Shown: positions 45,740 through 54,678 of the stretch, in pieces | How positions within the stretch are numbered: position 1 is the first letter of the stretch | Layout of the letters: each line of letters starts with the position of its first letter | DNA from: Streptomyces roseicoloratus | GTDB lineage: Bacteria > Actinomycetota > Actinomycetes > Streptomycetales > Streptomycetaceae | Reading direction: 5' to 3' | Assembly (NCBI RefSeq): GCF_004117935.1 | Contig: NZ_SDOY01000118.1 | Location: 1-64,000, forward strand | DNA: 64,000 nucleotides | Made by a program: the position numbers and the translations under genes | The notes under the pieces: generated by a model | The model's input: only the letters and a program-made list of their open reading frames with translations | What the model was told of the DNA's origin: nothing | The model's database searches: none

Positions 45740-46660
45740 GTGGGCGAGGGTGTCCGGGGGTATGTGGCGGTGTTCGGTCTGTTCGGCAAGCGTGGTGCGG
45801 GAGTCTCTCGGGGCGGTCCGTTCGCGGGGGTCGCGGTGCCCGCGACGGCGGGCGTCCTGAGCTGCCGGGTCCTCGATCCCGTCGACGAGCCGGTCCGCCA
45901 GGCCGGGTTCACGCTCTCCGACACGGCCGGCCGCAAGGTCCTCGGCGGGGAGACCGATCCGTACGGCAGCGTCCTCGCGACCGTGCCGGCCGGGGAGTAC
46001 CGGCTCGCGGTCACCGCCGAGGGCTACACCCCGTACCACGGCAGCGCCGTCGTCGAGGAGGGCGGGCACGCGGGCCTGGGTGACGTACGGCTCGAGGTCG
46101 CGCCGCGGCAGGCGCTGCCCGAGCCGGGCGACTGGGAGATCGACCCCGCGCACTCGCAGATCGGCTTCACCGCGCGGCACATCGGCCTCGCGCGGATCCA
46201 CGGCCGGTTCAACAGGTTCGCGGGCGCGGTCCGGATCGCCGAACGGATGGAGCAGTCGGCCATGCACGTCGTGATCGACGCGGCCTCCATCGACACCGGC
46301 GTCCGGATGCGCGACGACCACCTGCGCTCCGGCGACTTCCTCGACGTCGGCGCGTACCCGACGATGGAGTTCTCCAGCGAGCGCTTCGTCCACAAGGGCG
46401 GCAGCCGCTGGGCCGTCACCGGCGCGCTCACCCTGCACGGCGTCAGCCGTACGGTCACGCTCGACACCCAGTACCTGGGCCTGGGCAACGGGCTGCAGGG
46501 CGAGACCCGCGGGGCCTGCCGGGCGACCACCGAGCTGCACCGCGAGGACTTCACCCTCACCTGGCAGACCCTGCTCGCCCGCGGCATCGCCGCGGTCGGC
46601 TCCAGCATCACCGTCGACCTGGACGTCCAGATCATCCCGAAGGCCCCGCCGACCGCCTGA
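45740..46660 (+). CDS. YceI-family protein with N-terminal carboxypeptidase-regulatory-like domain
   Basis: 306 aa. N-terminal part (about 35-120) with CRVLDPVDEPVRQAGFTLSD and VPAGEYRLAVTAEGYTPY reads as a CarboxypepD_reg-like beta domain; the C-terminal part (about 130-300) is a YceI lipocalin-like barrel with WEIDPAHSQIGFTARHIGLA, SIDTGVRMRDDHLRS and GALTLHGVSRTVTLD. YceI proteins bind isoprenoid-like lipids. No signal peptide is evident, so it may be cytoplasmic. GTG start with GGAG close by; a GTG at 45764 is an alternative. Confidence 0.82.
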   Translation: MGEGVRGYVAVFGLFGKRGAGVSRGGPFAGVAVPATAGVLSCRVLDPVDEPVRQAGFTLSDTAGRKVLGGETDPYGSVLATVPAGEYRLAVTAEGYTPYHGSAVVEEGGHAGLGDVRLEVAPRQALPEPGDWEIDPAHSQIGFTARHIGLARIHGRFNRFAGAVRIAERMEQSAMHVVIDAASIDTGVRMRDDHLRSGDFLDVGAYPTMEFSSERFVHKGGSRWAVTGALTLHGVSRTVTLDTQYLGLGNGLQGETRGACRATTELHREDFTLTWQTLLARGIAAVGSSITVDLDVQIIPKAPPTA

Positions 46661-46673
46661 GGCGGCCCGAGAC

Positions 46674-46705
46674 GGCGGCCCGAGACGGCGGCCCGAGGCG
46701 GCCGA
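46674..46705 (+). repeat. 13-bp tandem repeat GCCCGAGACGGCG
   Basis: About two and a half copies just after the YceI gene. Confidence 0.65.
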
Positions 46706-46792
46706 CGGCGATCCGGCGCCCGAAGGGGCCGGAGACCAGCGGCCGCGTCGGCTCCTGGTCCGGGGCTTACCCGTGTGGGCCCCTGGGCCGGC

Positions 46793-47038
46793 TTACGGGG
46801 CTTCGAGCCAGCCCTCGTACTCGGCGGCCAGTGCGTCGAGTGCCGACGGGTCCAGGCGGCCCTCCGGGTCCTCGACCACCACCAGCCACTGGGCGTCCTC
46901 GGCGTCGTCCTCGCCCGCCAGGGCGTCCCGGACCAGCTGGGGCTCCTCGGCCACGCCGAAGCGGTCGGGCAGTTCCTCGACGACCTCCTCGGCCGCGTCG
47001 CGGTCGGGCAGGACCAGTACGTGTCTCACATCGCTCAC
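46793..47038 (-). CDS. Small acidic conserved protein divergent from holA
   Basis: 81 aa from the GTG at 47038 (a GTG at 47044 adds two residues). Reads MSDVRHVLVLPDRDAAEEVV, then DRFGVAEEPQLVRDALAGED, DAQWLVVVEDP and a C-terminal LDALAAEYEGWLEAP. Strongly acidic, with two or three beta strands and helices, like small immunity or regulatory folds, but no family is recognised. Placed back to back with holA. Confidence 0.72.
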   Translation of the reverse strand: MSDVRHVLVLPDRDAAEEVVEELPDRFGVAEEPQLVRDALAGEDDAEDAQWLVVVEDPEGRLDPSALDALAAEYEGWLEAP

Positions 47039-47093
47039 GGCCACATTCTCGACGACGTCCCGCTGTCGGTGGCGCGTGGGATGCTGGAGCGCG

Positions 47094-48083
47094 ATGGCCA
47101 CCAAGAAGTCTTCCCCCGACGATCTCCTCGCCCCCGTCACGCTCGCCGTGGGCCAGGAGGACCTGCTGCTCGACCGCGCCGTGCGCGAGGTGGTGGCGGC
47201 CGCGCGGGCCGCCGACGCCGACACGGACGTGCGCGACCTGTCTCCCGAACAGCTCCAGCCCGGCGCGCTCGCCGAGCTCACCAGCCCGTCGCTCTTCGCG
47301 GAGCGCAAGGTCCTGGTGATGCGGAACGCCCAGGACCTGCCGGCGGAGACGATCAAGGAGATCAAGGCGTACCTCGACGCACCGGCCGAGGAGATCATCC
47401 TCGTGGTGCTGCACGCGGGCGGCGCCAAGGGAAAGGGGCTCCTCGACGCGGTCCGCAAGGCGGGCGCGCGGGAGGTGGCGTGCCCGAAGACGACGAAGCC
47501 GGCGGAGCGGCTGACGTTCGTGCGGCAGGAGTTCCGGTCGCTCGGCCGCTCGGCCACGCCCGAGGCGTGTCAGGCGCTCGTCGACTCGATCGGCAGCGAC
47601 CTGCGGGAGCTGGCCTCCGCCGTGGCGCAGCTCACCGCGGACGTCGACGGCACCATCGACGAGGCGGTCGTCGGGCGCTACTACACGGGCCGCGCCGAGG
47701 CCTCGTCCTTCACGGTCGCGGACCGCGCCGTCGAGGGACGCGCCGCGGAGGCCCTGGAGGCCCTGCGCTGGTCCCTGTCGACCGGCGTCGCGCCCGTCCT
47801 GATCACCAGCGCGCTCGCGCAGGGCGTCCGGGCGATCGGCAAGCTCTCCTCGGCCCGTGGCGGCCGTCCCGCCGACCTCGCACGCGAACTGGGCATGCCG
47901 CCCTGGAAGATCGACCGCGTCCGGCAGCAGATGCGCGGCTGGACCCCGGACGGCGTCTCCGCCGCCCTGCGCGCCGTCGCCGAGGCCGACGCGGGCGTCA
48001 AGGGCGGCGGCGATGATCCCGAGTACGCCCTGGAGAAGGCCGTCGTCACGATCGCCCGCGCCGCCCGCATGCGCCGCGGCTGA
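47094..48083 (+). CDS. holA: DNA polymerase III subunit delta
   Basis: 329 aa clamp-loader subunit that opens the beta clamp. VTLAVGQEDLLLDRAVREVV, LFAERKVLVMRNAQDL, EEIILVVLHAGGAKGKGLL and the C-terminal collar region (LGMPPWKIDRVRQQMRGWT, YALEKAVVTIARA) match HolA. The ATG at 47094 has CTGGAG upstream. A copy of its last codons is found after the stop, 47 bp downstream. Confidence 0.93.
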   Translation: MATKKSSPDDLLAPVTLAVGQEDLLLDRAVREVVAAARAADADTDVRDLSPEQLQPGALAELTSPSLFAERKVLVMRNAQDLPAETIKEIKAYLDAPAEEIILVVLHAGGAKGKGLLDAVRKAGAREVACPKTTKPAERLTFVRQEFRSLGRSATPEACQALVDSIGSDLRELASAVAQLTADVDGTIDEAVVGRYYTGRAEASSFTVADRAVEGRAAEALEALRWSLSTGVAPVLITSALAQGVRAIGKLSSARGGRPADLARELGMPPWKIDRVRQQMRGWTPDGVSAALRAVAEADAGVKGGGDDPEYALEKAVVTIARAARMRRG

Positions 48084-48138
48084 ACCCGCGGCCCGCACCC
48101 CGCCGCCGAGCCGGCGTGCGCCGCGGCTGAACCCGCGG
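48070..48138 (+). repeat. Duplicated 3' end of holA
   Basis: 22 bp spanning the last codons and stop of holA (48070-48091) recur exactly at 48117-48138. Confidence 0.75.
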
Positions 48139-48200
48139 GCCTGGGGCCCGTCGCTCAGCCGCACGTGCCGCCGGGTGAGCGCACGCCACGGCTCGGCCGG

Positions 48201-48285
48201 CCCGGACGCTCGGGCGCCGTGCGCACGGCCCGGGCGCTCGGGCGCCGTGCGCACGGCCCGGGCGCTCGGGCGCCGGCGCGCACGG
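48201..48285 (+). repeat. 28-bp tandem repeat, three copies
   Basis: CCCGGGCGCTCGGGCGCCGT plus GCGCACGG repeats at 48201-48228, 48229-48256 and 48257-48285 (last one longer by a base). Together with the duplicated holA end this fills most of the 380-bp gap between holA and rpsT; no gene is seen in it. Confidence 0.85.
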
Positions 48286-48298
48286 CCCGTACGTACGG

Positions 48299-48344
48299 CG
48301 AAGGCCCCGTCGCCTCCTGGGGAAGGAGGGCGGCGGGGCCTTCG
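48299..48344. terminator. Terminator between convergent holA and rpsT
   Basis: CGAAGGCCCCG (48299-48309) with CGGGGCCTTCG (48334-48344), and an inner CGCC/GGCG stem. Works for both strands. Confidence 0.75.
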
Positions 48345-48465
48345 TCGTACAACGGAGGTGGCTCGTACACGCGTGGCGAACGCGTCTCGCGTACGGAGCC
48401 GGGGTGGCCGGGCGGGAGCGGTTAGAGGGCCCGCTGGGTCCCGTGCGGCCGTGTCACATCAGAGC

Positions 48466-48732
48466 TCAGCCCTGGAGGGAGGCAACCTTGGTGGCCAGCG
48501 CCGACTTCTTGTTGGCGGCGGCGTTCTTGTGGATGACACCCTTCGAGACAGCCTTGTCGAGCTGACGCGAAGCGGCACGAGCGGCCACGGTGGCCTTCTC
48601 GAGGTCGCCGGCGGCGACAGCCTCGCGGGCCTTGCGGATCGCGGTCTTGAGCGACGACTTGACGGCCTTGTTGCGCAGGCGCGCCTTCTCGTTGGTCTTG
48701 TTCCGCTTGATCTGGGACTTGATGTTCGCCAC
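48466..48732 (-). CDS. rpsT: 30S ribosomal protein S20
   Basis: 88 aa, helical 16S rRNA-binding protein. [20 protein letters not shown] start, [11 protein letters not shown] and the [20 protein letters not shown] end are the S20 signature. GTG start at 48732 with AAAGG upstream. Divergent from lepA across 184 bp. Confidence 0.98.
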   Translation of the reverse strand: MANIKSQIKRNKTNEKARLRNKAVKSSLKTAIRKAREAVAAGDLEKATVAARAASRQLDKAVSKGVIHKNAAANKKSALATKVASLQG

Positions 48733-48808
48733 GAAAGAGCCTTTACAGGTTCGATGTTTCTTCAGGACGTGTCGCGCAGCTGAGAGGGCACACGAGACAC
48801 AGCCGTCC

Positions 48809-48838
48809 ACGATATCAGCCGCCCCGCACGCCGCCCAA
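48809..48838 (-). promoter_or_regulatory. Candidate rpsT promoter
   Basis: On the minus strand TTGGGC (48838-48833), 18 bp, TATCGT (48814-48809), leaving a leader of about 70 nt before rpsT. Confidence 0.4.
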
Positions 48839-48916
48839 ACCGACCGAGGTCCCGCGGTCATGGGACGATGGAGCCTACGTATCCGTTCTGAACATCGCCC
48901 GAGACGAGAACCCTGC

Positions 48917-50788
48917 GTGCCCGCGACTCCTACCAACGTGCCCGAGCCGAGCCGTACCGACCCGGCTCTGATCCGCAATTTCTGCATCATCGCGCACATC
49001 GACCACGGCAAGTCGACGCTTGCCGACCGGATGCTCCAGCTGACCGGTGTGGTCGACCAGCGGCAGATGCGCGCCCAGTACCTCGACCGGATGGACATCG
49101 AGCGTGAGCGCGGCATCACGATCAAGTCCCAGGCGGTCCGTCTGCCCTGGGCCCCGACCGAGGGGCCGGAGCAGGGGCGCACGCACATCCTGAACATGAT
49201 CGACACCCCCGGGCACGTCGACTTCACCTACGAGGTCTCGCGCTCGCTCGCCGCGTGCGAGGGCACGATCCTGCTCGTGGACGCCGCCCAGGGCATCGAG
49301 GCGCAGACGCTGGCCAACCTGTACCTGGCGATGGAGAACGACCTCACCATCGTCCCGGTGCTCAACAAGATCGACCTTCCGGCCGCCCAGCCCGAGAAGT
49401 TCGCCGAGGAGCTGGCCAACCTCATCGGCTGCCAGCCGGAGGACGTCCTCAAGGTCTCCGCGAAGACCGGCATGGGCGTCGAGGCGCTGCTCGACCGCGC
49501 CGTCCGCGACATCCCGGCTCCGGTGGGCGTCGCCGACGCCCCGGCCCGCGCGATGATCTTCGACTCGGTCTACGACTCGTACCGCGGCGTCGTCACGTAC
49601 GTCCGTGTCGTCGACGGCAAGCTCAACAAGCGCGAGCGCATCCGGATGATGTCGACCGGCGCCACCCACGAGCTCCTGGAGATCGGCACCAACTCGCCCG
49701 AGATGCTGCCGGCCGACGGCCTCGGCGTCGGCGAGGTGGGCTACCTCATCACCGGCGTGAAGGACGTCCGGCAGTCCAAGGTCGGTGACACGATCACCTC
49801 GCAGTCCAAGGGCGCCGAAGAGGCGCTCGGCGGCTACAAGGACCCGAAGCCGATGGTCTTCTCCGGTCTGTACCCGCTGGACGGCTCCGACTACCCGGAG
49901 CTGCGCGACGCGCTCGACAAGCTCCAGCTCAACGACGCCGCGCTGGTCTACGAGCCCGAGACGTCCGCCGCCCTCGGCTTCGGCTTCCGCGTCGGCTTCC
50001 TCGGCCTGCTCCACCTGGACGTGATCCGCGAGCGCCTGGAGCGCGAGTTCGGCCTCGACCTGATCGCCACCGCCCCCAACGTGGTCTACCGCGTGGTCAT
50101 GGAGGACGGCAGCGAGCACACGGTCACCAACCCGAGCGAGTTCCCCGAGGGCAAGATCAGCGAGGTGTACGAGCCGGTCGTGCGCGCCACGATCCTCGCG
50201 CCCACCGAGTTCATCGGCTCGATCATGGAGCTGTGCCAGAACCGGCGCGGCACCCTCCTCGGCATGGACTACCTCTCCGAGGACCGGGTCGAGATCCGCT
50301 ACACCCTGCCGCTGGCCGAGATCGTCTTCGACTTCTTCGACCAGCTGAAGTCCAAGACCCGCGGCTACGCCTCGCTGGACTACGAGCCCACCGGCGAGCA
50401 GTCCTCCAGCCTGGTGAAGGTCGACATCCTGCTGCACGGCGACAAGGTGGACGCCTTCTCGGCGATCACCCACAAGGACGCCGCGTACGCCTACGGTGTG
50501 CGACTGGTCGCCAAGCTGCGCGAGCTCATCCCGCGGCAGGCCTTCGAGGTGCCCATCCAGGCCGCCATCGGCTCCCGGGTCATCGCCCGCGAGACCATCC
50601 GCGCCATCCGCAAGGACGTCCTCGCCAAGTGCTACGGCGGTGACATCTCCCGTAAGCGGAAGCTGCTGGAGAAGCAGAAGGAAGGCAAGAAGCGGATGAA
50701 GATGGTCGGCTCGGTGGAGGTGCCGCAGGAGGCCTTCATCGCCGTCCTGTCGAGCGACGAGGCGGGCGGCGGCAAGGCCAAGAAGTAG
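48917..50788 (+). CDS. lepA: Elongation factor 4 (LepA)
   Basis: 623 aa ribosomal back-translocase GTPase. G1 [30 protein letters not shown] (switch I), [11 protein letters not shown] (G3), LNKIDLPAA (G4), and the LepA-specific C-terminal domain with [20 protein letters not shown]. The GTG at 48917 gives a 17-residue lead before the fold. A strong hairpin follows at 50827. Confidence 0.98.
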   Translation: MPATPTNVPEPSRTDPALIRNFCIIAHIDHGKSTLADRMLQLTGVVDQRQMRAQYLDRMDIERERGITIKSQAVRLPWAPTEGPEQGRTHILNMIDTPGHVDFTYEVSRSLAACEGTILLVDAAQGIEAQTLANLYLAMENDLTIVPVLNKIDLPAAQPEKFAEELANLIGCQPEDVLKVSAKTGMGVEALLDRAVRDIPAPVGVADAPARAMIFDSVYDSYRGVVTYVRVVDGKLNKRERIRMMSTGATHELLEIGTNSPEMLPADGLGVGEVGYLITGVKDVRQSKVGDTITSQSKGAEEALGGYKDPKPMVFSGLYPLDGSDYPELRDALDKLQLNDAALVYEPETSAALGFGFRVGFLGLLHLDVIRERLEREFGLDLIATAPNVVYRVVMEDGSEHTVTNPSEFPEGKISEVYEPVVRATILAPTEFIGSIMELCQNRRGTLLGMDYLSEDRVEIRYTLPLAEIVFDFFDQLKSKTRGYASLDYEPTGEQSSSLVKVDILLHGDKVDAFSAITHKDAAYAYGVRLVAKLRELIPRQAFEVPIQAAIGSRVIARETIRAIRKDVLAKCYGGDISRKRKLLEKQKEGKKRMKMVGSVEVPQEAFIAVLSSDEAGGGKAKK

Positions 50789-50826
50789 TCTTCCCGATAG
50801 CTGCCCCGTACATTCACATGTACACC

Positions 50827-50863
50827 GAACGGGTCTGTGCGCCGCCGGCGTGCAGACCCGTTC
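50827..50863 (+). terminator. lepA terminator
   Basis: GAACGGGTCTG (50827-50837) pairs with CAGACCCGTTC (50853-50863), followed by GTTAT. Confidence 0.8.
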
Positions 50864-50878
50864 GTTATATGCAAGCCC

Positions 50879-50907
50879 TTACGCGCCAGTCTCCGGCGCT
50901 CTAACCT
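50879..50907 (+). promoter_or_regulatory. Candidate promoter of the acyl-CoA ligase gene
   Basis: TTACGC (50879-50884), 17 bp, TAACCT (50902-50907); leader of about 105 nt that includes a duplicated CCGCCTGACCGCA motif near 50970-51000. Confidence 0.45.
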
Positions 50908-51019
50908 GAAGCCGCTCGAAGGTTACTCGCCAGTTAGCCACGTCAGTCAGCCACGCCTTGCGCGTACGCCCCGCCTGACCGCACCGCCTGACCGCACCGC
51001 CGCCGCCCGGAGGACGTCG

Positions 51020-52897
51020 ATGAGCGACACACAGACCCTGATCGAGAACCGGCCGCCGTCCGTGGCGGCGCTCTTTCTTGAGCGCGTCGAGCGGACCCCG
51101 GACGCCGAGGCCTATCGCTATCCGGTACCCGCCGCTTCCGGGCAGGGGCCCGACGACTGGAAGTCGCTCAGCTGGGCACAGGCCGCCGAGCGGGTCCACG
51201 CCATCGCCGCCGGACTGATCGACCTCGGCGTCGAGCCCGAGGAGCGGGTCGCCCTCGCCTCCGCGACCCGGGTCGAGTGGATCCTCGCCGACCTCGGCGT
51301 GATGTGCGCCGGCGCCGCCGTCACCACGGTCTACCCGCAGACCAACGCCGAGGAGTCGGCCTTCATCCTCTCCGACTCCGCCTCGCGCGTGCTGATCGCG
51401 GAGAACGCCGACCAGCTCGCCAAGGCCGTCGAGCGCCGTGCCGACCTCCCGGACCTCCACCACGTCGTGGTCATCGACCCCGAGGGCGCGGACACCTCCG
51501 ACGAGTGGGTGCTCACGCTCGCCGAGCTGGAGGCGCGCGGCAAGGCGTACCTGGAGAAGCACCCCGAGGTCGTCAAGGAGCGCGTCGCCGCGATCACCGC
51601 GGACCAGCTCGCCACCCTCATCTACACCTCGGGCACCACCGGCCGCCCCAAGGGCGTGCGGCTGCGGCACGACAGCTGGTCGTACATGGCGAAGGCCATC
51701 GCCGCCACCGGCCTGGTCACCAAGGACGACGTCCAGTACCTGTGGCTGCCGCTCGCCCACGTCTTCGGCAAGGTGCTCACCTCCGGCCAGATCGAGGTCG
51801 GTCACGTCACCGCCGTCGACGGCCGCATCGACAAGATCATCGTCAATCTGCCGATCGTGCAGCCCACCTACATGGCCGCCGTGCCGCGGATCTTCGAGAA
51901 GGTCTACAACGGCGTGGCCGCCAAGGCCCGCGAGGGCGGCGGCGCGAAGTACAAGATCTTCCAGTGGGCGGTCGGCGTCGCCCGCGAGTACGCCAAGGTC
52001 ACCCAGGACAACTTCCGCCGCACCGGCACCGCCTCCGCGCCCTTCGGCCTCACCGCCAAGCACAAGGTCGCCGACGCGCTCGTCTACAAGAAGCTCCGCG
52101 AGGCCTTCGGCGGGCGGCTGCGCGCCGCCGTCTCCGGCTCCGTCGCCCTCGCGCCCGAGATCGGCTACTTCTTCTCCGGCGCCGGCATCCACATCCTGGA
52201 GGGCTACGGCCTGACGGAGTCCTCCGCCGCCTCCTTCGTCAACCCGGGCGAGGCGTACCGCACCGGCACCGTCGGCAAGCCGCTGCCCGGCACCGAGGTC
52301 CGCATCGCCGACGACGGCGAGATCCTGCTGCGCAGCCCCGGCATCATGGAGGGCTACCACGGCCTGCCGGAGAAGACCGCCGAGGTGCTGGAGTCCGACG
52401 GCTGGTTCCACACCGGTGACATCGGCGAGCTGTCCGCCGACGGCTACCTGCGGATCACCGACCGCAAGAAGGACCTGTTCAAGACCTCCGGCGGCAAGTA
52501 CATCGCGCCGACGGAGATCGAGGGCCAGTTCAAGGCCGTCTGCCCGTTCGTCTCGAACATCGTGGTGCTCGGCGCAGACCGGAACTACTGCTCCGCGCTC
52601 ATCGCCCTCGACGAGCCGTCCATCCTCGGCTGGGCCGCCGAACACGACCTCGCCGGCAAGTCGTACGCGGAGGTCGTCGCCGCCCCGCAGACCGAGAAGC
52701 TCATCGAGGGTTACGTCGCCCGCCTCAACGAGGGCCTGCAGCGCTGGCAGACCATCAAGAAGTTCCGCCTCCTGCCGCGCGACCTCGACGTCGAGCACGG
52801 CGAGCTCACCCCGAGCCTGAAGATGAAGCGGCCCGTGGTGGAGCGGACCTACCAGCACCTGATCGACGAGATGTACGCGGGAGCGCGGGAGGCCTGA
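51020..52897 (+). CDS. Long-chain acyl-CoA synthetase (AMP-dependent)
   Basis: 625 aa adenylate-forming enzyme, activates fatty acids to acyl-CoA. Motifs: LIYTSGTTGRPKGV (AMP/phosphate loop), YGLTESSA, DGWFHTGDIG and ITDRKKDLFKTSGGKYIAP (hinge region). The lysine of the C-terminal domain is in SLKMKRP. Belongs to the FadD15-like bacterial long-chain group by its length and the ILEGYGLTESSA region. The ATG at 51020 has GGAGG six bases upstream. Confidence 0.9.
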   Translation: MSDTQTLIENRPPSVAALFLERVERTPDAEAYRYPVPAASGQGPDDWKSLSWAQAAERVHAIAAGLIDLGVEPEERVALASATRVEWILADLGVMCAGAAVTTVYPQTNAEESAFILSDSASRVLIAENADQLAKAVERRADLPDLHHVVVIDPEGADTSDEWVLTLAELEARGKAYLEKHPEVVKERVAAITADQLATLIYTSGTTGRPKGVRLRHDSWSYMAKAIAATGLVTKDDVQYLWLPLAHVFGKVLTSGQIEVGHVTAVDGRIDKIIVNLPIVQPTYMAAVPRIFEKVYNGVAAKAREGGGAKYKIFQWAVGVAREYAKVTQDNFRRTGTASAPFGLTAKHKVADALVYKKLREAFGGRLRAAVSGSVALAPEIGYFFSGAGIHILEGYGLTESSAASFVNPGEAYRTGTVGKPLPGTEVRIADDGEILLRSPGIMEGYHGLPEKTAEVLESDGWFHTGDIGELSADGYLRITDRKKDLFKTSGGKYIAPTEIEGQFKAVCPFVSNIVVLGADRNYCSALIALDEPSILGWAAEHDLAGKSYAEVVAAPQTEKLIEGYVARLNEGLQRWQTIKKFRLLPRDLDVEHGELTPSLKMKRPVVERTYQHLIDEMYAGAREA

Positions 52898-52993
52898 CCA
52901 GGGCGGGCCTGACCGGGACGGGCCCGACCGAGAGGCTCTGCCCCGGAGGTCCTGACCTGCGGGTACCGCGCCGGGCAGGGGCCCGGCGCGGGG

Positions 52994-53016
52994 TTTTCCA
53001 CAGGAGGTTGTCCACA
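52994..53016. promoter_or_regulatory. Pair of DnaA-box-like 9-mers upstream of hemW
   Basis: TTTTCCACA (52994-53002) and TTGTCCACA (53008-53016), same orientation, 14 bp start to start, 40-60 bp before the hemW ATG. The second matches the Streptomyces DnaA-box consensus exactly. Confidence 0.5.
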
Positions 53017-53056
53017 GGCGCGGCGGTGCTGTCGGGCGGTACGGGACAATGGCCTC

Positions 53057-54289
53057 ATGCCTTCCGTACTGCCCGATGGCGAGCCCATGCCCGAGGACGG
53101 TGCGCTGCCCGCGAGCGCCCTGCAGGGCGCCGGGGAGCGACCGCTCGGGTTCTATCTGCACGTGCCGTACTGCGCCACCCGGTGCGGTTACTGCGACTTC
53201 AACACCTACACCGCGAGCGAGCTGCGCGGTGCGGGAGGCGTGCTCGCCTCCCGGGAGAACTACGCGGGGCAGGTCGCGGAGGAGATACGGCTCGCGCGCA
53301 AGGTCCTGGGCGACGACCCGCGGCCGGTGCGGACCGTCTTCGTCGGCGGCGGCACGCCCACGCTGCTCGACGCGGCCGACCTGGTGTCGATGCTGTCGGT
53401 CATCCGGGAGGAGTTCGGTCTCGCGGACGACGCCGAGGTGACGACGGAGGCGAATCCGGAGTCCGTGGACCCCGCCTATCTCGCCACGCTGCGGGAAGGC
53501 GGCTTCAACCGGATCTCCTTCGGCATGCAGAGCGCCCGGCAGCACGTCCTGAAGGTCCTCGACCGCAGCCACACGCCGGGACGGCCCGAGGCGTGCGTCG
53601 CGGAGGCGCGGGCGGCGGGCTTCGAGCACGTCAACCTGGACCTCATCTACGGCACGCCCGGCGAGTCCGACGACGACTGGCGGGCCTCGCTCGACGCGGC
53701 GATCGGCGCCGGACCCGACCACGTCAGCGCCTACGCGCTGATCGTCGAGGAGGGCACGCAGCTGGCGCGGCGCATCCGGCGCGGCGAGATACCCATGACC
53801 GACGACGACGTGCACGCCGACCGGTACCTGATCGCGGAGGAGGTGCTGTCCGGAGCCGGCTTCGCGTGGTACGAGGTCTCCAACTGGGCCACCTCCGACG
53901 CCGGCCGCTGCCTCCACAACGAGCTGTACTGGCGCGGCGCCGACTGGTGGGGCGCCGGTCCGGGCGCCCACAGCCACGTGGGCGGGGTCCGCTGGTGGAA
54001 CGTCAAGCACCCGGGCGCGTACGCGGCGGCCCTCGGCGCCGGGAAGTCGCCCGGGGCCGGACGCGAGCTCCTGTCGGAGGAGGACCGGAGGGTCGAGCGG
54101 GTCCTGCTGGAGCTGCGGCTGCGGGAGGGCGTGGAGCTGGCCCTGCTCAAGCCGGCGGGCCTCGCCGCGGCCGGGCGGGCCCTCGGCGACGGCCTCCTGG
54201 CCTCCGAGCCGTACGCCGCGGGGCGGGCGGTCCTGACCCTGCGCGGGCGGCTGCTGGCGGACGCGGTGGTGCGGGACCTGGTGGACTAG
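53057..54289 (+). CDS. hemW: Radical SAM heme chaperone HemW (HemN-like)
   Basis: 410 aa. N-terminal radical SAM domain with FYLHVPYCATRCGYCDFNTY (CxxxCxxC cluster site), FVGGGTPTLL, TEANPES and RISFGMQSA, then the HemN C-terminal domain. Long thought to be coproporphyrinogen oxidase, HemW proteins act as heme chaperones. ATG at 53057, with GACAAT at 53045-53050 as possible -10 of a leaderless transcript. Confidence 0.92.
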   Translation: MPSVLPDGEPMPEDGALPASALQGAGERPLGFYLHVPYCATRCGYCDFNTYTASELRGAGGVLASRENYAGQVAEEIRLARKVLGDDPRPVRTVFVGGGTPTLLDAADLVSMLSVIREEFGLADDAEVTTEANPESVDPAYLATLREGGFNRISFGMQSARQHVLKVLDRSHTPGRPEACVAEARAAGFEHVNLDLIYGTPGESDDDWRASLDAAIGAGPDHVSAYALIVEEGTQLARRIRRGEIPMTDDDVHADRYLIAEEVLSGAGFAWYEVSNWATSDAGRCLHNELYWRGADWWGAGPGAHSHVGGVRWWNVKHPGAYAAALGAGKSPGAGRELLSEEDRRVERVLLELRLREGVELALLKPAGLAAAGRALGDGLLASEPYAAGRAVLTLRGRLLADAVVRDLVD

Positions 54290-54678
54290 ACGGCGCGTCG
54301 CCCCTCGCCGGGCCCAGGACGTTCCTGTGCCGTGACGGTCACGGTCACCGATACGGCGCGGCGTCCCGGTGGCGCGGGCAGGCGCGGGGCGCTCAGGCGC
54401 CGCTGAGCGCGCCGTCCCGTGTGCCCACCCGTCCCGCCCCGCGGGACGATCGCCCACACGGCGGGGTGCGACGACCGCACCGTCCCGCCGGGTGCGGGGC
54501 CACCCGGAGGTGTGCGACACCCGCACGCCCCGCAGAGCGGGCCCGGCTCACGCGGAGGTGCGACGGCCGCACCGTCCAGCAGGGTGCGGGGTCCACCCGG
54601 GGGTGCGAACGCGGTGGCGTCGCGCCGTCGTGTGGGGGGCTTGTGCGGGGTGTCGGGGTGGGGTGGTCGGTCGGGTGG
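54290..54678 (+). other. 389-bp gap with repeats, no gene recognised
   Basis: Contains an imperfect direct repeat of about 42 bp, at 54465-54507 and 54557-54600 (GGTGCGACGACCGCACCGTC and GGTGCGACGGCCGCACCGTC starts), both with internal GTGCG/CGCAC pairs able to form hairpins. Several open frames cross the region on both strands but have no Shine-Dalgarno or protein-like composition. Confidence 0.6.

Noticed and set aside
50879-54526. A 1215-aa minus-strand frame over the acyl-CoA ligase and hemW
   Set aside because: It is the antisense shadow of two recognised genes; its translation is low-complexity and has no motif.
54290-54678. Short reading frames of 60-110 aa on both strands after hemW
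   Set aside because: Overlapping frames in repeat DNA with no ribosome-binding site and no protein-like composition.
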